Source: Flagellimonas zhangzhouensis (lineage in GTDB: Bacteria; Bacteroidota; Bacteroidia; Flavobacteriales; Flavobacteriaceae). Taken from it: 64,000 bases of DNA. Within the stretch, counting starts at the first letter, position 1, and every line of letters starts with the position of its first letter. A program made the position numbers and the translations under genes. Where the stretch lies: NCBI RefSeq assembly GCF_900102925.1, contig NZ_FNKI01000005.1:62001-126000 (forward strand). Reading direction: 5' to 3'. This document shows positions 24,877 to 34,836 of this stretch, one piece after another. A model generated the notes under the pieces. It saw only the letters and a list, made by a program, of their open reading frames with translations. It searched no databases and was not told the DNA's origin.

Positions 24877-26547
24877 CTATGGTAATCTTCCAATTTCCCT
24901 CCACATGGCAAGTTCTTGTGAAAATCTATCATCAATCACCTCACATTTCGTATCAATACGCATGGTAGGTCTAGAATTTAAATTATACTCAGGCCATTTT
25001 GGTAAATCTTCTGCATGAGGTGTACCTGTTTTGGCGAACCCTGTCCAATAGGCAGCCATATTGTGCGAAGCCGTAAAGCGTTCAGGTCTTCCTCCTCCAA
25101 AAAAGCTTGGACGGTCCGGCTCACCATCTTTTGGTGGTTGTTCGTTATTGAACTTGAACGAAATATCCATCGCGTGCGGAGTTCCCATCGGATAATCCGT
25201 ACCTGGAATCAACTTTTCAGATTTGTACCCGAAATTGTACAAGTATACGGGTGCTCCATCTTCTTTGGCTTTTCGTTGAGCAATTTCAACGGAACCCAAG
25301 CCCATCATCACAATGGATGAAACCGCTACAAAAATATCAGCAGGAGAAGCCTCAGGTCTTGCCTTTTTGTAAGCTTCAATCACTTTTGGCGTATCGGCTC
25401 CAAACTGAGGTTCCAATCTGGATTTTAACCCATCAAAATCGAGGGTAGCAAATTCCGTGTCCTTTCTTTCCCAAGCGAAAAAGGTATATTCATCCTCATT
25501 CCAGCCTACCATCAAAGGTTTGTCCTTGGAAATATTTGGAGCGGTTGGGTCAAAAGGATGGTTGGGCAAAACGATTCCATCCACCACTGGGCCAAACCCA
25601 CCTACAGCAGGTTCGGTTAAACCACCAGTATTTTTCTTTTCTTGAAATGGTGGAACAAATGGAATTTTTGCTTGAACCCTTAAAATTTCATCGGTCGGCA
25701 CTTCCAACAATTTTTTCCAATTGTTTTTTGTGAAACCAAATTCGTTGAGCACCAATTCGGTGTTTTTGGCGGCCATATCCTTGGTCATCATGCGAACTCC
25801 TGGGCCACTTTCAATTGATGCTTTATTAAAAAACGGTGACGCCTCTGGCATAGCATACAAGCAAGAAGTTTTTGCTCCCCCACCCGATTCACCGAAGATC
25901 ATCACATTATTCGGGTCACCACCAAATACATGAATATTTTCATTCACCCATTTTAAACCCTCGGTAATGTCCAAAAGTCCCATGTTTCCTGAACCGGCAT
26001 ACTCAGCACCTCCCAATTCATCCAAATACATAAAGCCGAGCATTCCCAAACGGTGATTGGTCTGCACCACCACCACATCAAAATTACGGGCCAAATTGGC
26101 GCCATCTTGACCTCCTGAACCTCCTGAACCGATTACAAATCCTCCACCATGGCTATAAAACATCACCGGACGTTTTTTACCATCATTGGCAGGGGTCCAG
26201 ACATTCAAAAACAAACAGTCTTCGGCTGGGGCAGGCTCTCCTCTTCGTGGTCCTTGAATGGCTGGTGGTCCCAATTCGTAAGTATCGCGAACTCCTGTCC
26301 ATGCTACTAAAGGACCTGGTCGACGAAATCTTCGGTCACCAGATACTTTTCCTGCATACGGAATACCTTTAAAAATATTAACGCCTGCGGAGCGCATTCC
26401 CTTTATTTTTCCTTTTGAGATTTCGGCTTCTACCCATTCTTCGGGAATATCCCATCGGTTATATCCAAAAGGCAACATGGTACCTGGAAGAAACATCAAT
26501 GCCGATGATGCCCCAACTGTTCTAATAAAATTTCTTCTTGTGTTCAT
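24877..26547 (-). CDS. Type-B carboxylesterase with Tat-like signal
   Basis: A 556-residue alpha/beta hydrolase of the carboxylesterase/cholinesterase family (CE10-like). The N-terminus NTRRNFIRTVG resembles a twin-arginine signal, followed by a hydrophobic stretch to about residue 28, so export as a folded protein is likely. Visible sites are EDCLFLNVWTP (family signature), YSHGGGFVIG (oxyanion hole) and FGESGGGAKT (nucleophile S221). It lies in the glycan operon between GH78 and another esterase, so removal of acyl or phenolic ester groups from the glycan before rhamnosidase action is probable. The exact ester is unknown. Confidence 0.88.
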   Translation of the reverse strand: MNTRRNFIRTVGASSALMFLPGTMLPFGYNRWDIPEEWVEAEISKGKIKGMRSAGVNIFKGIPYAGKVSGDRRFRRPGPLVAWTGVRDTYELGPPAIQGPRRGEPAPAEDCLFLNVWTPANDGKKRPVMFYSHGGGFVIGSGGSGGQDGANLARNFDVVVVQTNHRLGMLGFMYLDELGGAEYAGSGNMGLLDITEGLKWVNENIHVFGGDPNNVMIFGESGGGAKTSCLYAMPEASPFFNKASIESGPGVRMMTKDMAAKNTELVLNEFGFTKNNWKKLLEVPTDEILRVQAKIPFVPPFQEKKNTGGLTEPAVGGFGPVVDGIVLPNHPFDPTAPNISKDKPLMVGWNEDEYTFFAWERKDTEFATLDFDGLKSRLEPQFGADTPKVIEAYKKARPEASPADIFVAVSSIVMMGLGSVEIAQRKAKEDGAPVYLYNFGYKSEKLIPGTDYPMGTPHAMDISFKFNNEQPPKDGEPDRPSFFGGGRPERFTASHNMAAYWTGFAKTGTPHAEDLPKWPEYNLNSRPTMRIDTKCEVIDDRFSQELAMWREIGRLP

Positions 26548-26565
26548 TTAAATGGTTTGTCTGTT

Positions 26566-27477
26566 TTATATTTTGAATTCGATAAAATCATGTTGATCCA
26601 ACCAAGCACCAAATGCATTGATCCATTGGTCAGACGGCAGTCCTTGTTTTCTCATGCCAAAACCGTGTCCCCCTTTTTCATACATATGAAGTTCCACTGG
26701 CTGCTTCGCAGTATTCCATTGCTGAAAAGCTTCAATACTCAGGGATTGAAACCCAAAAAAGTCATCCCCAGTTACAGCTATAAACATGGGCATGGGATTC
26801 TCTGGTAAGCTTGAAGTGTCTACTACTTGCAAAGCAGGATAAATAGGTGCTGCAAAATCTGGACGGTCAGCTGCAGAGGTGTATTCATAAGCTGCTGCCC
26901 CTGCAACGCTTCCGCCCGCCGAAAATCCAATAATTCCAATTTTGTTGGACTGTACGCCATAATCCGTAGCATTTTCTCGAACATATTTGATAGCTGCCAA
27001 TCCATCTGCTTTAGACAATGTTACCAATGGCGTAATTAGCTTGTCCATTTCTGCACTGCCCATGGTACTTATTTTTTGTCTGAATTCCGCAACGGGGTCC
27101 CCCGATGTAGGCACCAATCTGTATTTTAACACAAAGGCGGCAATGCCATGCTCCACGCACCATTTGGCGACTTCGGTCCCTTCATTGTCGATGGCCAACA
27201 TATGAAATCCTCCACCAGGAGCAATGACCATGGCGGTACCATTGGCTTTTTCCTTGGAAGGTAAATAGACCGTTAGGGTTGGTACCGAAACATTGGCTAC
27301 AATATTTTCGTCACCATTCGGCGTAGCGATAATTTGCTCGGATTTTTCCCAAACCATATCGTCTGGCGCTGGAGTACTTTTTAACTCAATTATCTGTTGT
27401 GCGTTGCTAGTTGAAATGCCCAAAAAAGTGCACAACATTACAATGGATGTTATTTGAGTGAATCTATTTATTTTCAT
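26566..27477 (-). CDS. Exported alpha/beta hydrolase (BD-FAE/acetyl-esterase-like)
   Basis: A 303-residue exported esterase; the signal peptide ends STSNAQ (about residue 26). The motifs IAPGGGFHMLAID, GFSAGGSVAG (nucleophile Ser) and KGGHGFG (His) match the same family as the hydrolase at 3469-4395, suggesting a duplicated function. It is the second esterase in a row in the operon (18 bp before the carboxylesterase start, 22 bp after the GH3 stop). Two adjacent esterases imply that the target glycan carries ester substituents, for example acetyl or feruloyl groups. Confidence 0.87.
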   Translation of the reverse strand: MKINRFTQITSIVMLCTFLGISTSNAQQIIELKSTPAPDDMVWEKSEQIIATPNGDENIVANVSVPTLTVYLPSKEKANGTAMVIAPGGGFHMLAIDNEGTEVAKWCVEHGIAAFVLKYRLVPTSGDPVAEFRQKISTMGSAEMDKLITPLVTLSKADGLAAIKYVRENATDYGVQSNKIGIIGFSAGGSVAGAAAYEYTSAADRPDFAAPIYPALQVVDTSSLPENPMPMFIAVTGDDFFGFQSLSIEAFQQWNTAKQPVELHMYEKGGHGFGMRKQGLPSDQWINAFGAWLDQHDFIEFKI

Positions 27478-27499
27478 ATTTTGTTGACCAAATATTTAA

Positions 27500-29830
27500 T
27501 TAGCTTTCTGGCATTATACTTTCTGGATGAAGAACGTCGTTCACTTTTTCAACTTCTATTTCGGAAGGAACGGCAAACCCTTTTTCATCTTTTATATTCA
27601 AGATAGATGCTCCAATTTTTACGGTATAATCCCCAGCTTCAACCATCCATGCATTTTTATCCGCATCAAAAGAGGCTAAGTCTTTTCCATTTAAGGAAAT
27701 GGTTATTGTTTGTGACTCCCCTGGCGCCAAAACTTTGGTCTTGGCAAATCCTTTTAGTTCCATTTTAGGTTTTTCCATGCTTTCCCCAGGTGCGGAAACA
27801 TATAATTGCACAACTTCTTTTCCTGCAACATCACCTGTGTTGGTCACAGTAATGGTTGCTGAAATATTTTCTTGAAATTCAGTTTTATCCAAAGAGAAAT
27901 CACTGTATCCGAAAGTTGTATAGGAAAGACCATATCCAAATGGATAGGCTACAGGCAAATCGTTGGATTGATAATAACGATACCCCACAAAAATGCCGTC
28001 GTTATATTCTGCTTCGGAAGGTTTACCCATGGAAATAGGGCCCATACGTACCTCTTCAGCACCTGGCACCTCAACTCCTGGAAAGTCGGTTGCGCTAAAA
28101 TTGTCCTCGTATTTGATGCCAAAAGTCGTAGTTAATTTCCCTGAAGGATTTACTTTTCCTGTCAACACATCGGTCAAGGCATTTCCAGCTTCTTGACCAC
28201 CTTGCCATGCCAATACCAAGGCATCCACTTTATCGCTCCAACTCGCCGTTTCCACCACATTTCCAATGTTCAAAAGCATTACCACTTTTTTACCTTGGGC
28301 ATGATAGGTTTTGGAAACTTTATCGATCATATCCAATTCTGCATCTGTCAAGTAATAATCTCCTGGAGCTTGTCTGTCTTGAAATTCACCAGAATTTCTT
28401 CCCAACGTGACCAAAGCAATATCGGTTTTACTAGCAATATCCGTTACTTCGCTGGTTTGAAGTGGACGTTCGTTTATTGGAGGTAACAACGAAAAGAAAA
28501 ATTCCTTTTCGGGAAGTTTTGCTTTTTCTTCAGCGATGAAAGCTTCATATACCTCTTGCAATGATGGTTCTACAGGAATTCCAGCATTGGATAAACCTTC
28601 GACTAATGAAACCACATAGGCTTCGTTTACATCACCACTTCCTGTACCACCAGCTACAAACTCATAGGAACCATTTCCAAAGGCTGCGATTTTTAAACCA
28701 TCGGTTTGTAATGGAAGTACACCGTCATCATTCTTTAAAAGAATAGTACCCTCAGATGCGGCTCTTCTGGCCACTTCTGCATGTTGTTTAAGGTCTGGCT
28801 TATTGGAATAGGCGTAATCCTCGTTTACTGGTGAACGGTGAACAATATTGAGAATGCGTTTAACATTTTCATCCAATTGCTCCATACTCAGATTACCTTC
28901 TTCAACTGCCTTCATTATAGTTTCCCTATTAGCTTGACTACCTGGCATGATCAAATCATTTCCTGCTTTCATTTGTTCCACAGCATCGTCGCCTGCAAAC
29001 CAATCGGTCACTACCAGTCCTTCAAATCCCCATTCATCACGAAGAATAGTCTCCAAAAGCTCCCTATTCTGGGAAGTATATTTTCCATTCAATTTGTTGT
29101 AGGAACTCATCACGGTCCACGGTTGTGATTCTTTTACCGCTATTTCAAAACCTCTCAGATAAATTTCCCGCAACGCTCGTTCTCCGACCACAGCATTAAC
29201 CTGCATACGATTGGTTTCTTGGTTATTGGCAACAAAGTGCTTGATCGAGGTTCCCACACCATTGGATTCGATTCCATTGACCATGGCAGCTGCCATTTTA
29301 CCCGTTACCAAAGGATCTTCGGAATAGTATTCAAAATTTCTACCTGCCAACGGGTTTCTATGGATGTTCATTCCAGGTGCCAATAAAATATCCACACCGT
29401 ATTCCTTAACTTCCTCGCCCATTGCATTTCCTACTTCTTTCACCAATTCGGTATCCCATGAAGATGCCAATAAGGTGGCAATCGGGAATGCGGTTGCATA
29501 AAAAGTTTCATCCGTACCTTCACGGGTTGGGCTAATGCGCAGCCCTGCTGGTCCATCTGCCAAGGTCAAGGACGGAATTCCGAGATGTTTCACTGCAAAA
29601 GTGCTTCCTGCAGCGCCTTCTACTTTGTCTTTGGACTGGCCAATGGGGGCATCTCCCCCTGGCATGTTCATCCCATTCCCCACTACAATACTGGCCTTTT
29701 CTTCCAAGGTCATTTGCGACAGCCATTCTTCCACTTGTTGGGAATCCGTTTTGGCTGTTTCTTCTTCCTTTTTGGTGTTGCACGACAGTACTACCATCGC
29801 CAACGGAACTATTAATAATGACTTTTTCAT
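27500..29830 (-). CDS. Glycoside hydrolase family 3 with fibronectin-III tail, lipoprotein
   Basis: A 776-residue GH3 enzyme of the beta-glucosidase/beta-xylosidase type. Lipoprotein Cys17 lies in MVVLSC. Order: TIM barrel with [12 protein letters not shown] and nucleophile segment [12 protein letters not shown] (Asp), alpha/beta sandwich (about 370-600), then a fibronectin type III-like domain (about 680-760: [20 protein letters not shown] and [12 protein letters not shown]). [13 protein letters not shown] is the typical linker. It follows GH106 by 37 bp and shares its transcript. It would trim beta-linked glucose, xylose or similar units exposed after rhamnose removal. Confidence 0.93.
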   Translation of the reverse strand: MKKSLLIVPLAMVVLSCNTKKEEETAKTDSQQVEEWLSQMTLEEKASIVVGNGMNMPGGDAPIGQSKDKVEGAAGSTFAVKHLGIPSLTLADGPAGLRISPTREGTDETFYATAFPIATLLASSWDTELVKEVGNAMGEEVKEYGVDILLAPGMNIHRNPLAGRNFEYYSEDPLVTGKMAAAMVNGIESNGVGTSIKHFVANNQETNRMQVNAVVGERALREIYLRGFEIAVKESQPWTVMSSYNKLNGKYTSQNRELLETILRDEWGFEGLVVTDWFAGDDAVEQMKAGNDLIMPGSQANRETIMKAVEEGNLSMEQLDENVKRILNIVHRSPVNEDYAYSNKPDLKQHAEVARRAASEGTILLKNDDGVLPLQTDGLKIAAFGNGSYEFVAGGTGSGDVNEAYVVSLVEGLSNAGIPVEPSLQEVYEAFIAEEKAKLPEKEFFFSLLPPINERPLQTSEVTDIASKTDIALVTLGRNSGEFQDRQAPGDYYLTDAELDMIDKVSKTYHAQGKKVVMLLNIGNVVETASWSDKVDALVLAWQGGQEAGNALTDVLTGKVNPSGKLTTTFGIKYEDNFSATDFPGVEVPGAEEVRMGPISMGKPSEAEYNDGIFVGYRYYQSNDLPVAYPFGYGLSYTTFGYSDFSLDKTEFQENISATITVTNTGDVAGKEVVQLYVSAPGESMEKPKMELKGFAKTKVLAPGESQTITISLNGKDLASFDADKNAWMVEAGDYTVKIGASILNIKDEKGFAVPSEIEVEKVNDVLHPESIMPES

Positions 29831-29867
29831 GATTATAATGTATTTCGATAATCAATTTACGCCATAC

Positions 29868-32800
29868 CTAATCTTGATGCAAGATTTTGACCTCACTTAA
29901 CAAACCTGACGGTAAAAGTGGTTCCTCACCCCGATAAAAGGGCATGGTGGTATAGGTTATTTTTTCTTCAACATTGGGCTGGGCATCACCAATCAATCTG
30001 TTGGCCCAAACATTGGTTACTTTTATTTCTAGATTGTTTTTTCCTGTTTCAATTGCTTCAGAAACATCAACCACAAAAGGCATTTTCCAAAGTGTTCCCA
30101 AATCTTTGCCATTCAATGTGATTTCAGCCACATCCTTTACTTCTCCCAAATCCAAAACCATTTTGCCCGATGCTGGTATTTCACTTATTTCGAAAGTATT
30201 GGTATAGGTTGCTGTACCTGAGAAATATTTAATGCCCGAATCCTCATCTTCGGTCCATGATGTCAAAGTTTCAAAGGTTGCTGATGCTGGAGCTCCTCGG
30301 TTTTCTTGAAAATTGACTTGCCAAGGCCCTGAAACAGTCAACAATTCATTATGTTTTAAATCTGGAACCACGTGTTCTGTTTCGCTGGTCTCCTCTTCAA
30401 AGACTATGAAAAATGCTTCCCAAGGGGCAAAATCAACAGGTATGATGGTTCTGCCATCTTCTACCCTCCATGAAATATCGAGCACTTCACCTGTTTGTGG
30501 GTGCCAAACTTTTGGTGCCTTTCCAGTAATCCTAAAACTAAGCTGTGCCGCATTGTTTTCTTCGCTACGGCTGTCCACCCAATACATATCCAAATTGCCC
30601 AAATTGCGATGGACAAATAGTACTTCCTGTTGGGATTTTTCAACTTTCATATCTGGAACAATACCCATTCCATTTAAAACCTCAGCAGGCCTTCCATCCT
30701 TTACATTTTCACTGGACCAAAGTTGGTCTACCAAAGCCTTGAATTCTTCAGGGTCGTCTGCCAAGCTTGGTGACCTTTCTGGTTTGGTTCCCGTAACTTT
30801 TGCACCAGCCTGAACCAATTCATTTAATTTTTTAAGGGTTGAAAGGGTCATTTCTTTGGCACTTTTATGCAAAACCAAAAGTTGATACGAAGTTCCTCCT
30901 TGAGAAACCAATTTCCCATCTTCAACTGAAAAGGCATCTTTTAAGGCAGAAGCATTTACAAAATCGTAGGAATACCCAGGAATGTTCGGTAATTCATCCC
31001 GAAACTCCCAAGTTAGGTTTGAATTTTCACCATAATAAACCAATGCATCTGCTACTGCAGTACCTTGTTGCAACATATAGCAGCTACGAGCCAAATAAGT
31101 AATCCAAGCCTTTGCTCCTGCTCCAGACCAAGTTTCTTGTCGTGTGAAATACTGACCAAATGGCCCCAAGGAGAATCCTGGCATTTTATCGTCCAATGGT
31201 TGATGTACCGAAGTATGGATTACAAATCGGTTTAAGCCAGAGGCCATTTCAAGATCGGCCGTGCGCTTCAATTTTTCTGGGGTATGTACAAATGATTTGC
31301 CAATGGAAGTCATGGATTCCGCTGCCACATAGGGTTGCCCATAAATATGGGCCACAGATGCTGATTCCCTGATATCTGCTTCGCTGCGCACTTCCTCATC
31401 ATTTCCACCACCAAAACTGCCTGGTGTCCACATGGCACTCATTGGAATATCTGATTTGCGTTTTACGTCCATTCCATCTGCCAAGAAGATTCGCCTTCCT
31501 TCATGCGATTCGGTGTAGCGTTTCATGCCCCTTTTGTGCAATTCTTCGCCTATGATTTCATAGTGGTTTTCCACGATCATTTCGCCAATCGTTTTACGGA
31601 AATCCCATAGAAATGCTTCGCTTTCATCAACACTATTTACCACACGACCAGTTAGTACAGGCAACCATTTTAAAATAGAATAACCTCTTCTTGCCTCAAA
31701 TTCTTCGGGGAAGTCATGGGTCCAAGTCATTAAACCTGCTTCGTAGCTGTCTAAAATAATGGAACCCAACCCTGTTGTTCCCATTTGCCCGCCTGTGGCA
31801 TCCTGATATAAATCTAAATAGTAATTAATGTATTTTCTAACGGCTTCTTCATCCAATTTATCCACCTCGAGACCAGTTGCTTCTGGTGAGGCAGGGTGAT
31901 TTTGACGTCCCGTTGGAGAATATCCCATTCGAACGACAACCCATTCACCTTCGGGGGCATTCCAAGTTAGATTCCCCTCTGCATCCATTTGACCCGTTAG
32001 ATCAATAACATTTTCAGAATCGGTAACCGTTGCGTTACTCGCCATAAAAGAAGGTGAATCTTCCCTCCATGGACTAAATCCAGCTTTATCTTCAAACTTG
32101 TCGATGCGGTCACTGGTGTACAATTGAAATTCGGCGACTTCCACTCCTACAGGTTCTGCGGAAGCAGGTATTCCGATCATGGCTAAAAATGGGTTTATAG
32201 TGGGTGGCAATGTTTCCCAAGTCAATCTCCAATATTTTGCTGTTGCTGGTGCAAAACCCACTGTGTTTTGGGGTACCGTTGAACCAGGAACAATCAAAAC
32301 GTCATTAAAATCAACTCCATTAGTGCTGTTTTGTAATATTCTATTGTTGGGATTTCCTTGAAATTCACTCATCGCGGCTGGGGATGCCCCAACGATGGAC
32401 AAAGCCCTAAAACTTACTGGTTCATTGAACTCATATTGAATCCAAGCTTTTTCGCCTACTTTTTTAGGTGGTAAATAGGTGGATTGATGTAGATTCCCAT
32501 CCGTTAATTGGTCCAATGAAAATTGTCCGCCCGAAGAAGTGACTTTAGGTTGAAGTTGTTGTAGTGTTTTTTCGTTTTCTGGTATTTTATATGCAAATAC
32601 CCGAGCGTCGTTGTAATATTTTGGTTGTTCCCCAATAAACCCTCCCAGTACACCACCAGATTCGGTTGGTACATCCTGAAAGTTTCCAATATTATCGGCG
32701 GGTCGGGATAGTTCCCCGTTAAAGGTTTGTCCGCCTTGGACCCGTGTTTCGGTCCAAACATATTTTTTCATGCCATCTTCCACAGGAACCCATGGGCCTC

Positions 32801-33203
32801 CTGTTTCGCTCCACCCTGGAGATCCTGCGATGGTCATTTCCATGCCTTTTTCTATGGCAAGGTCTGTGGTAAGTTTAAAGGCCTCTTTCCAGTCGGAGGT
32901 CATGAACACAAGTTTCTTCTCCGTGACCTCTGGTGTTGCCAAACCTGCATCGAAATTGTGGAACCCACCAATACCCGTGCGTTCCATCCATTCCAAATCT
33001 TTTTTAATTCCTTCTTGGGTAACGTTTCCGTTCATCCAATGCCACCAAACTCTCGGTTTTGCTTCATTCGGGGGATTTTCAAAGCCTTCTTGTAAGGCTG
33101 CTACATCTATCTGCTCTTGTGCTGGTTCTGAGTTACATCCCAAAATCACTACGGACGTCAACAGAAACAGAAATACTTTATTTAAAATGGTTTGTGTTTT
33201 CAT
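29868..33203 (-). CDS. Glycoside hydrolase family 106-like (alpha-L-rhamnosidase), lipoprotein
   Basis: A very large (1111-residue) envelope enzyme with lipoprotein signal VVILGC (Cys23). The opening RVWWHWMNGNVTQEGIKKDL followed by MERTGIGGFHNFDAG is typical of GH106-type rhamnosidases. A TIM-barrel catalytic region continues to about residue 750, with IILDSYEAGLMTWTHDF and AAESMTS holding likely catalytic acids. Discoidin- or galactose-binding-like beta domains are inserted (about 200-370), and a C-terminal beta-sandwich carries LNGKDLGTLWKMPF. It is the first enzyme gene after the SusCD pair, behind a strong hairpin. Rhamnose removal from a complex side chain is the likely function. Confidence 0.87.
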   Translation of the reverse strand: MKTQTILNKVFLFLLTSVVILGCNSEPAQEQIDVAALQEGFENPPNEAKPRVWWHWMNGNVTQEGIKKDLEWMERTGIGGFHNFDAGLATPEVTEKKLVFMTSDWKEAFKLTTDLAIEKGMEMTIAGSPGWSETGGPWVPVEDGMKKYVWTETRVQGGQTFNGELSRPADNIGNFQDVPTESGGVLGGFIGEQPKYYNDARVFAYKIPENEKTLQQLQPKVTSSGGQFSLDQLTDGNLHQSTYLPPKKVGEKAWIQYEFNEPVSFRALSIVGASPAAMSEFQGNPNNRILQNSTNGVDFNDVLIVPGSTVPQNTVGFAPATAKYWRLTWETLPPTINPFLAMIGIPASAEPVGVEVAEFQLYTSDRIDKFEDKAGFSPWREDSPSFMASNATVTDSENVIDLTGQMDAEGNLTWNAPEGEWVVVRMGYSPTGRQNHPASPEATGLEVDKLDEEAVRKYINYYLDLYQDATGGQMGTTGLGSIILDSYEAGLMTWTHDFPEEFEARRGYSILKWLPVLTGRVVNSVDESEAFLWDFRKTIGEMIVENHYEIIGEELHKRGMKRYTESHEGRRIFLADGMDVKRKSDIPMSAMWTPGSFGGGNDEEVRSEADIRESASVAHIYGQPYVAAESMTSIGKSFVHTPEKLKRTADLEMASGLNRFVIHTSVHQPLDDKMPGFSLGPFGQYFTRQETWSGAGAKAWITYLARSCYMLQQGTAVADALVYYGENSNLTWEFRDELPNIPGYSYDFVNASALKDAFSVEDGKLVSQGGTSYQLLVLHKSAKEMTLSTLKKLNELVQAGAKVTGTKPERSPSLADDPEEFKALVDQLWSSENVKDGRPAEVLNGMGIVPDMKVEKSQQEVLFVHRNLGNLDMYWVDSRSEENNAAQLSFRITGKAPKVWHPQTGEVLDISWRVEDGRTIIPVDFAPWEAFFIVFEEETSETEHVVPDLKHNELLTVSGPWQVNFQENRGAPASATFETLTSWTEDEDSGIKYFSGTATYTNTFEISEIPASGKMVLDLGEVKDVAEITLNGKDLGTLWKMPFVVDVSEAIETGKNNLEIKVTNVWANRLIGDAQPNVEEKITYTTMPFYRGEEPLLPSGLLSEVKILHQD

Positions 33204-33262
33204 ATTAAGGGGTCCCTAGGATTTGTGTTTGTTCAATTAAAAGGGTAAGTATCTAAAAAACA

Positions 33263-33293
33263 CTTTCCCGGTATTGCACGCATACCGGGAAAG
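33263..33293 (-). terminator. Intercistronic terminator/attenuator after susD
   Basis: CTTTCCCGGTAT (33263-33274) and ATACCGGGAAAG (33282-33293) form a perfect 12-bp stem with a 7-nt loop. On the minus strand it is followed by TGTTTTTT, giving a textbook intrinsic terminator in the 129 bp between susD and GH106. Partial read-through would give more SusCD than enzyme, as known for sus-type operons. Confidence 0.85.
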
Positions 33294-33332
33294 ATGAATC
33301 AAAACTAACTCGAAACTCAAACTTTGGGCATT

Positions 33333-34826
33333 TTAAAAGTTAGGGTTCAACAATGCCTCACCAGCAGGCAATGGGAAGAGTTCGTAAATGTTTGTAAATG
33401 CCGCTGCGGGTGGTCCAAATCCTTCTGGGAAATAATAATCCGTAGGATTTGCTTTTACTCGATCCCCAAAAGCGCTCATTACTGCCTGCGCAGTACCTGT
33501 ACGAACCAAATCTAACCATCGCTTATTTTCAAATGCCAATTCAACTCTACGCTCATCCATAATGGCTTGTCGCATAGTTGCTTGGTCCACTCCTGTAATT
33601 CCTGGAAGTCCAGCACGTGTGCGCACCGCATTAATATATTGCTCTGCATCACCTGGTCTACCCTGTTCGTTCACCGCCTCAGCCATGAACAACAATGCTT
33701 CTGCATAACGGTACACTGGCCAGTTAACCCCTGTAATACCAGGAGTTGAATGTGGTGTCCAGAATTTTTTGATATATGGGTAATAGGTTCCATCAGTATC
33801 AATACTATCAATGGAAACTGTTTCTCTTAAATCACCATCTTCATAGCTTTCCAATAAATCTGGAGTTGGAATGTTAAAACCTTGTTGGTTTGATGCTTGT
33901 GAATTTGGTACTCCTGTAATCTGGGCTACCTGCTCTGCAGTTACCGGCTCAGGCATCCAATTATAAGGGAATGTACTGGCAAATCCTTCGGTTCCTTCCA
34001 AGAATTGGACTTCGAAAATAGATTCAACGCTATTCTTGTTGTTCAAATCAAAAACATTAGCGTAATCACCTAATAGATCGTACTCTCCTGAACCTACCAA
34101 ACTTGTTAACGTTGATTCTGCACTGGCCCAGTTTTCCTGAACCATGTACACATTGGCCAGCAACATTTGGGCAGAACCACGTGTTGCTCTTCCCGCTTCT
34201 TGTGCTGACTTTACAGGTAACAAGCTAATTGCTTCACCAACATCATTCATTATTTGGGTATAAACTTCAGTTGCCGGCGTAAGTGGTAAAGCTGCATCTT
34301 CACGACCTGTTGTTGGTACCAAATGCAAAGGAACATCACCGTAAAATTGCACCAAATCAAAATATGCTAATGCTCTCAGATATAAGGCTTGACCTTTGAC
34401 GTTATCCTTTACAGCATTGTCATCGAACTCAACTTCGTCTATCAAGGCCAAAATTTGATTGGCTCGGGCAATGATCAAATAATTGTTGGTGTATTTAATA
34501 CTGATTGTTCCATTACCATCGTTTACATAAAAATCTGCAATGGATTCACCATCTTGTACCGCCCTATAGTTTGGGTTGTATTTGTAGTAGGTGTTATCTG
34601 AGGTTAGCTCACCCATGCCCCAAGCACCTTGACTATTTCCTCCTGTATTATATAGATCACGCAAGGGGCCATAAGTGGCATTTATGGCTTGCTCAAAATC
34701 GCTTTGCGTTTGAAAGAATATCGTTTGACTCAACGAATCCTCGGGCGGGAGCTGCAAAAAGTCCTCGGAACATGAGGTAAATGTCCCCGCCGCTATTAGT
34801 GTTATTATTCCTATTATTTTTCTCAT
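33333..34826 (-). CDS. SusD/RagB-family nutrient-uptake outer-membrane lipoprotein
   Basis: A 497-residue glycan-binding lid protein that works with the SusC-like receptor. Lipoprotein Cys19 lies in GTFTSC. The N-terminal helical part has FLQLPPEDSLSQTIFFQTQS and TPR-like repeats (LRALAYFDLVQFYGDVPL). The C-terminal signature VEQYINAVRTRAGL-type segment appears as AEQYINAVRTRAGLPGI, followed by DERRVELAFENKRWLDLVRT. Length is typical. The gene starts 10 bp after the susC stop, so they form one transcript. The ligand would be the glycan handled by the downstream GH106, GH3 and GH78 enzymes. Confidence 0.96.
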   Translation of the reverse strand: MRKIIGIITLIAAGTFTSCSEDFLQLPPEDSLSQTIFFQTQSDFEQAINATYGPLRDLYNTGGNSQGAWGMGELTSDNTYYKYNPNYRAVQDGESIADFYVNDGNGTISIKYTNNYLIIARANQILALIDEVEFDDNAVKDNVKGQALYLRALAYFDLVQFYGDVPLHLVPTTGREDAALPLTPATEVYTQIMNDVGEAISLLPVKSAQEAGRATRGSAQMLLANVYMVQENWASAESTLTSLVGSGEYDLLGDYANVFDLNNKNSVESIFEVQFLEGTEGFASTFPYNWMPEPVTAEQVAQITGVPNSQASNQQGFNIPTPDLLESYEDGDLRETVSIDSIDTDGTYYPYIKKFWTPHSTPGITGVNWPVYRYAEALLFMAEAVNEQGRPGDAEQYINAVRTRAGLPGITGVDQATMRQAIMDERRVELAFENKRWLDLVRTGTAQAVMSAFGDRVKANPTDYYFPEGFGPPAAAFTNIYELFPLPAGEALLNPNF

Positions 34827-34836
34827 GACAATATTT

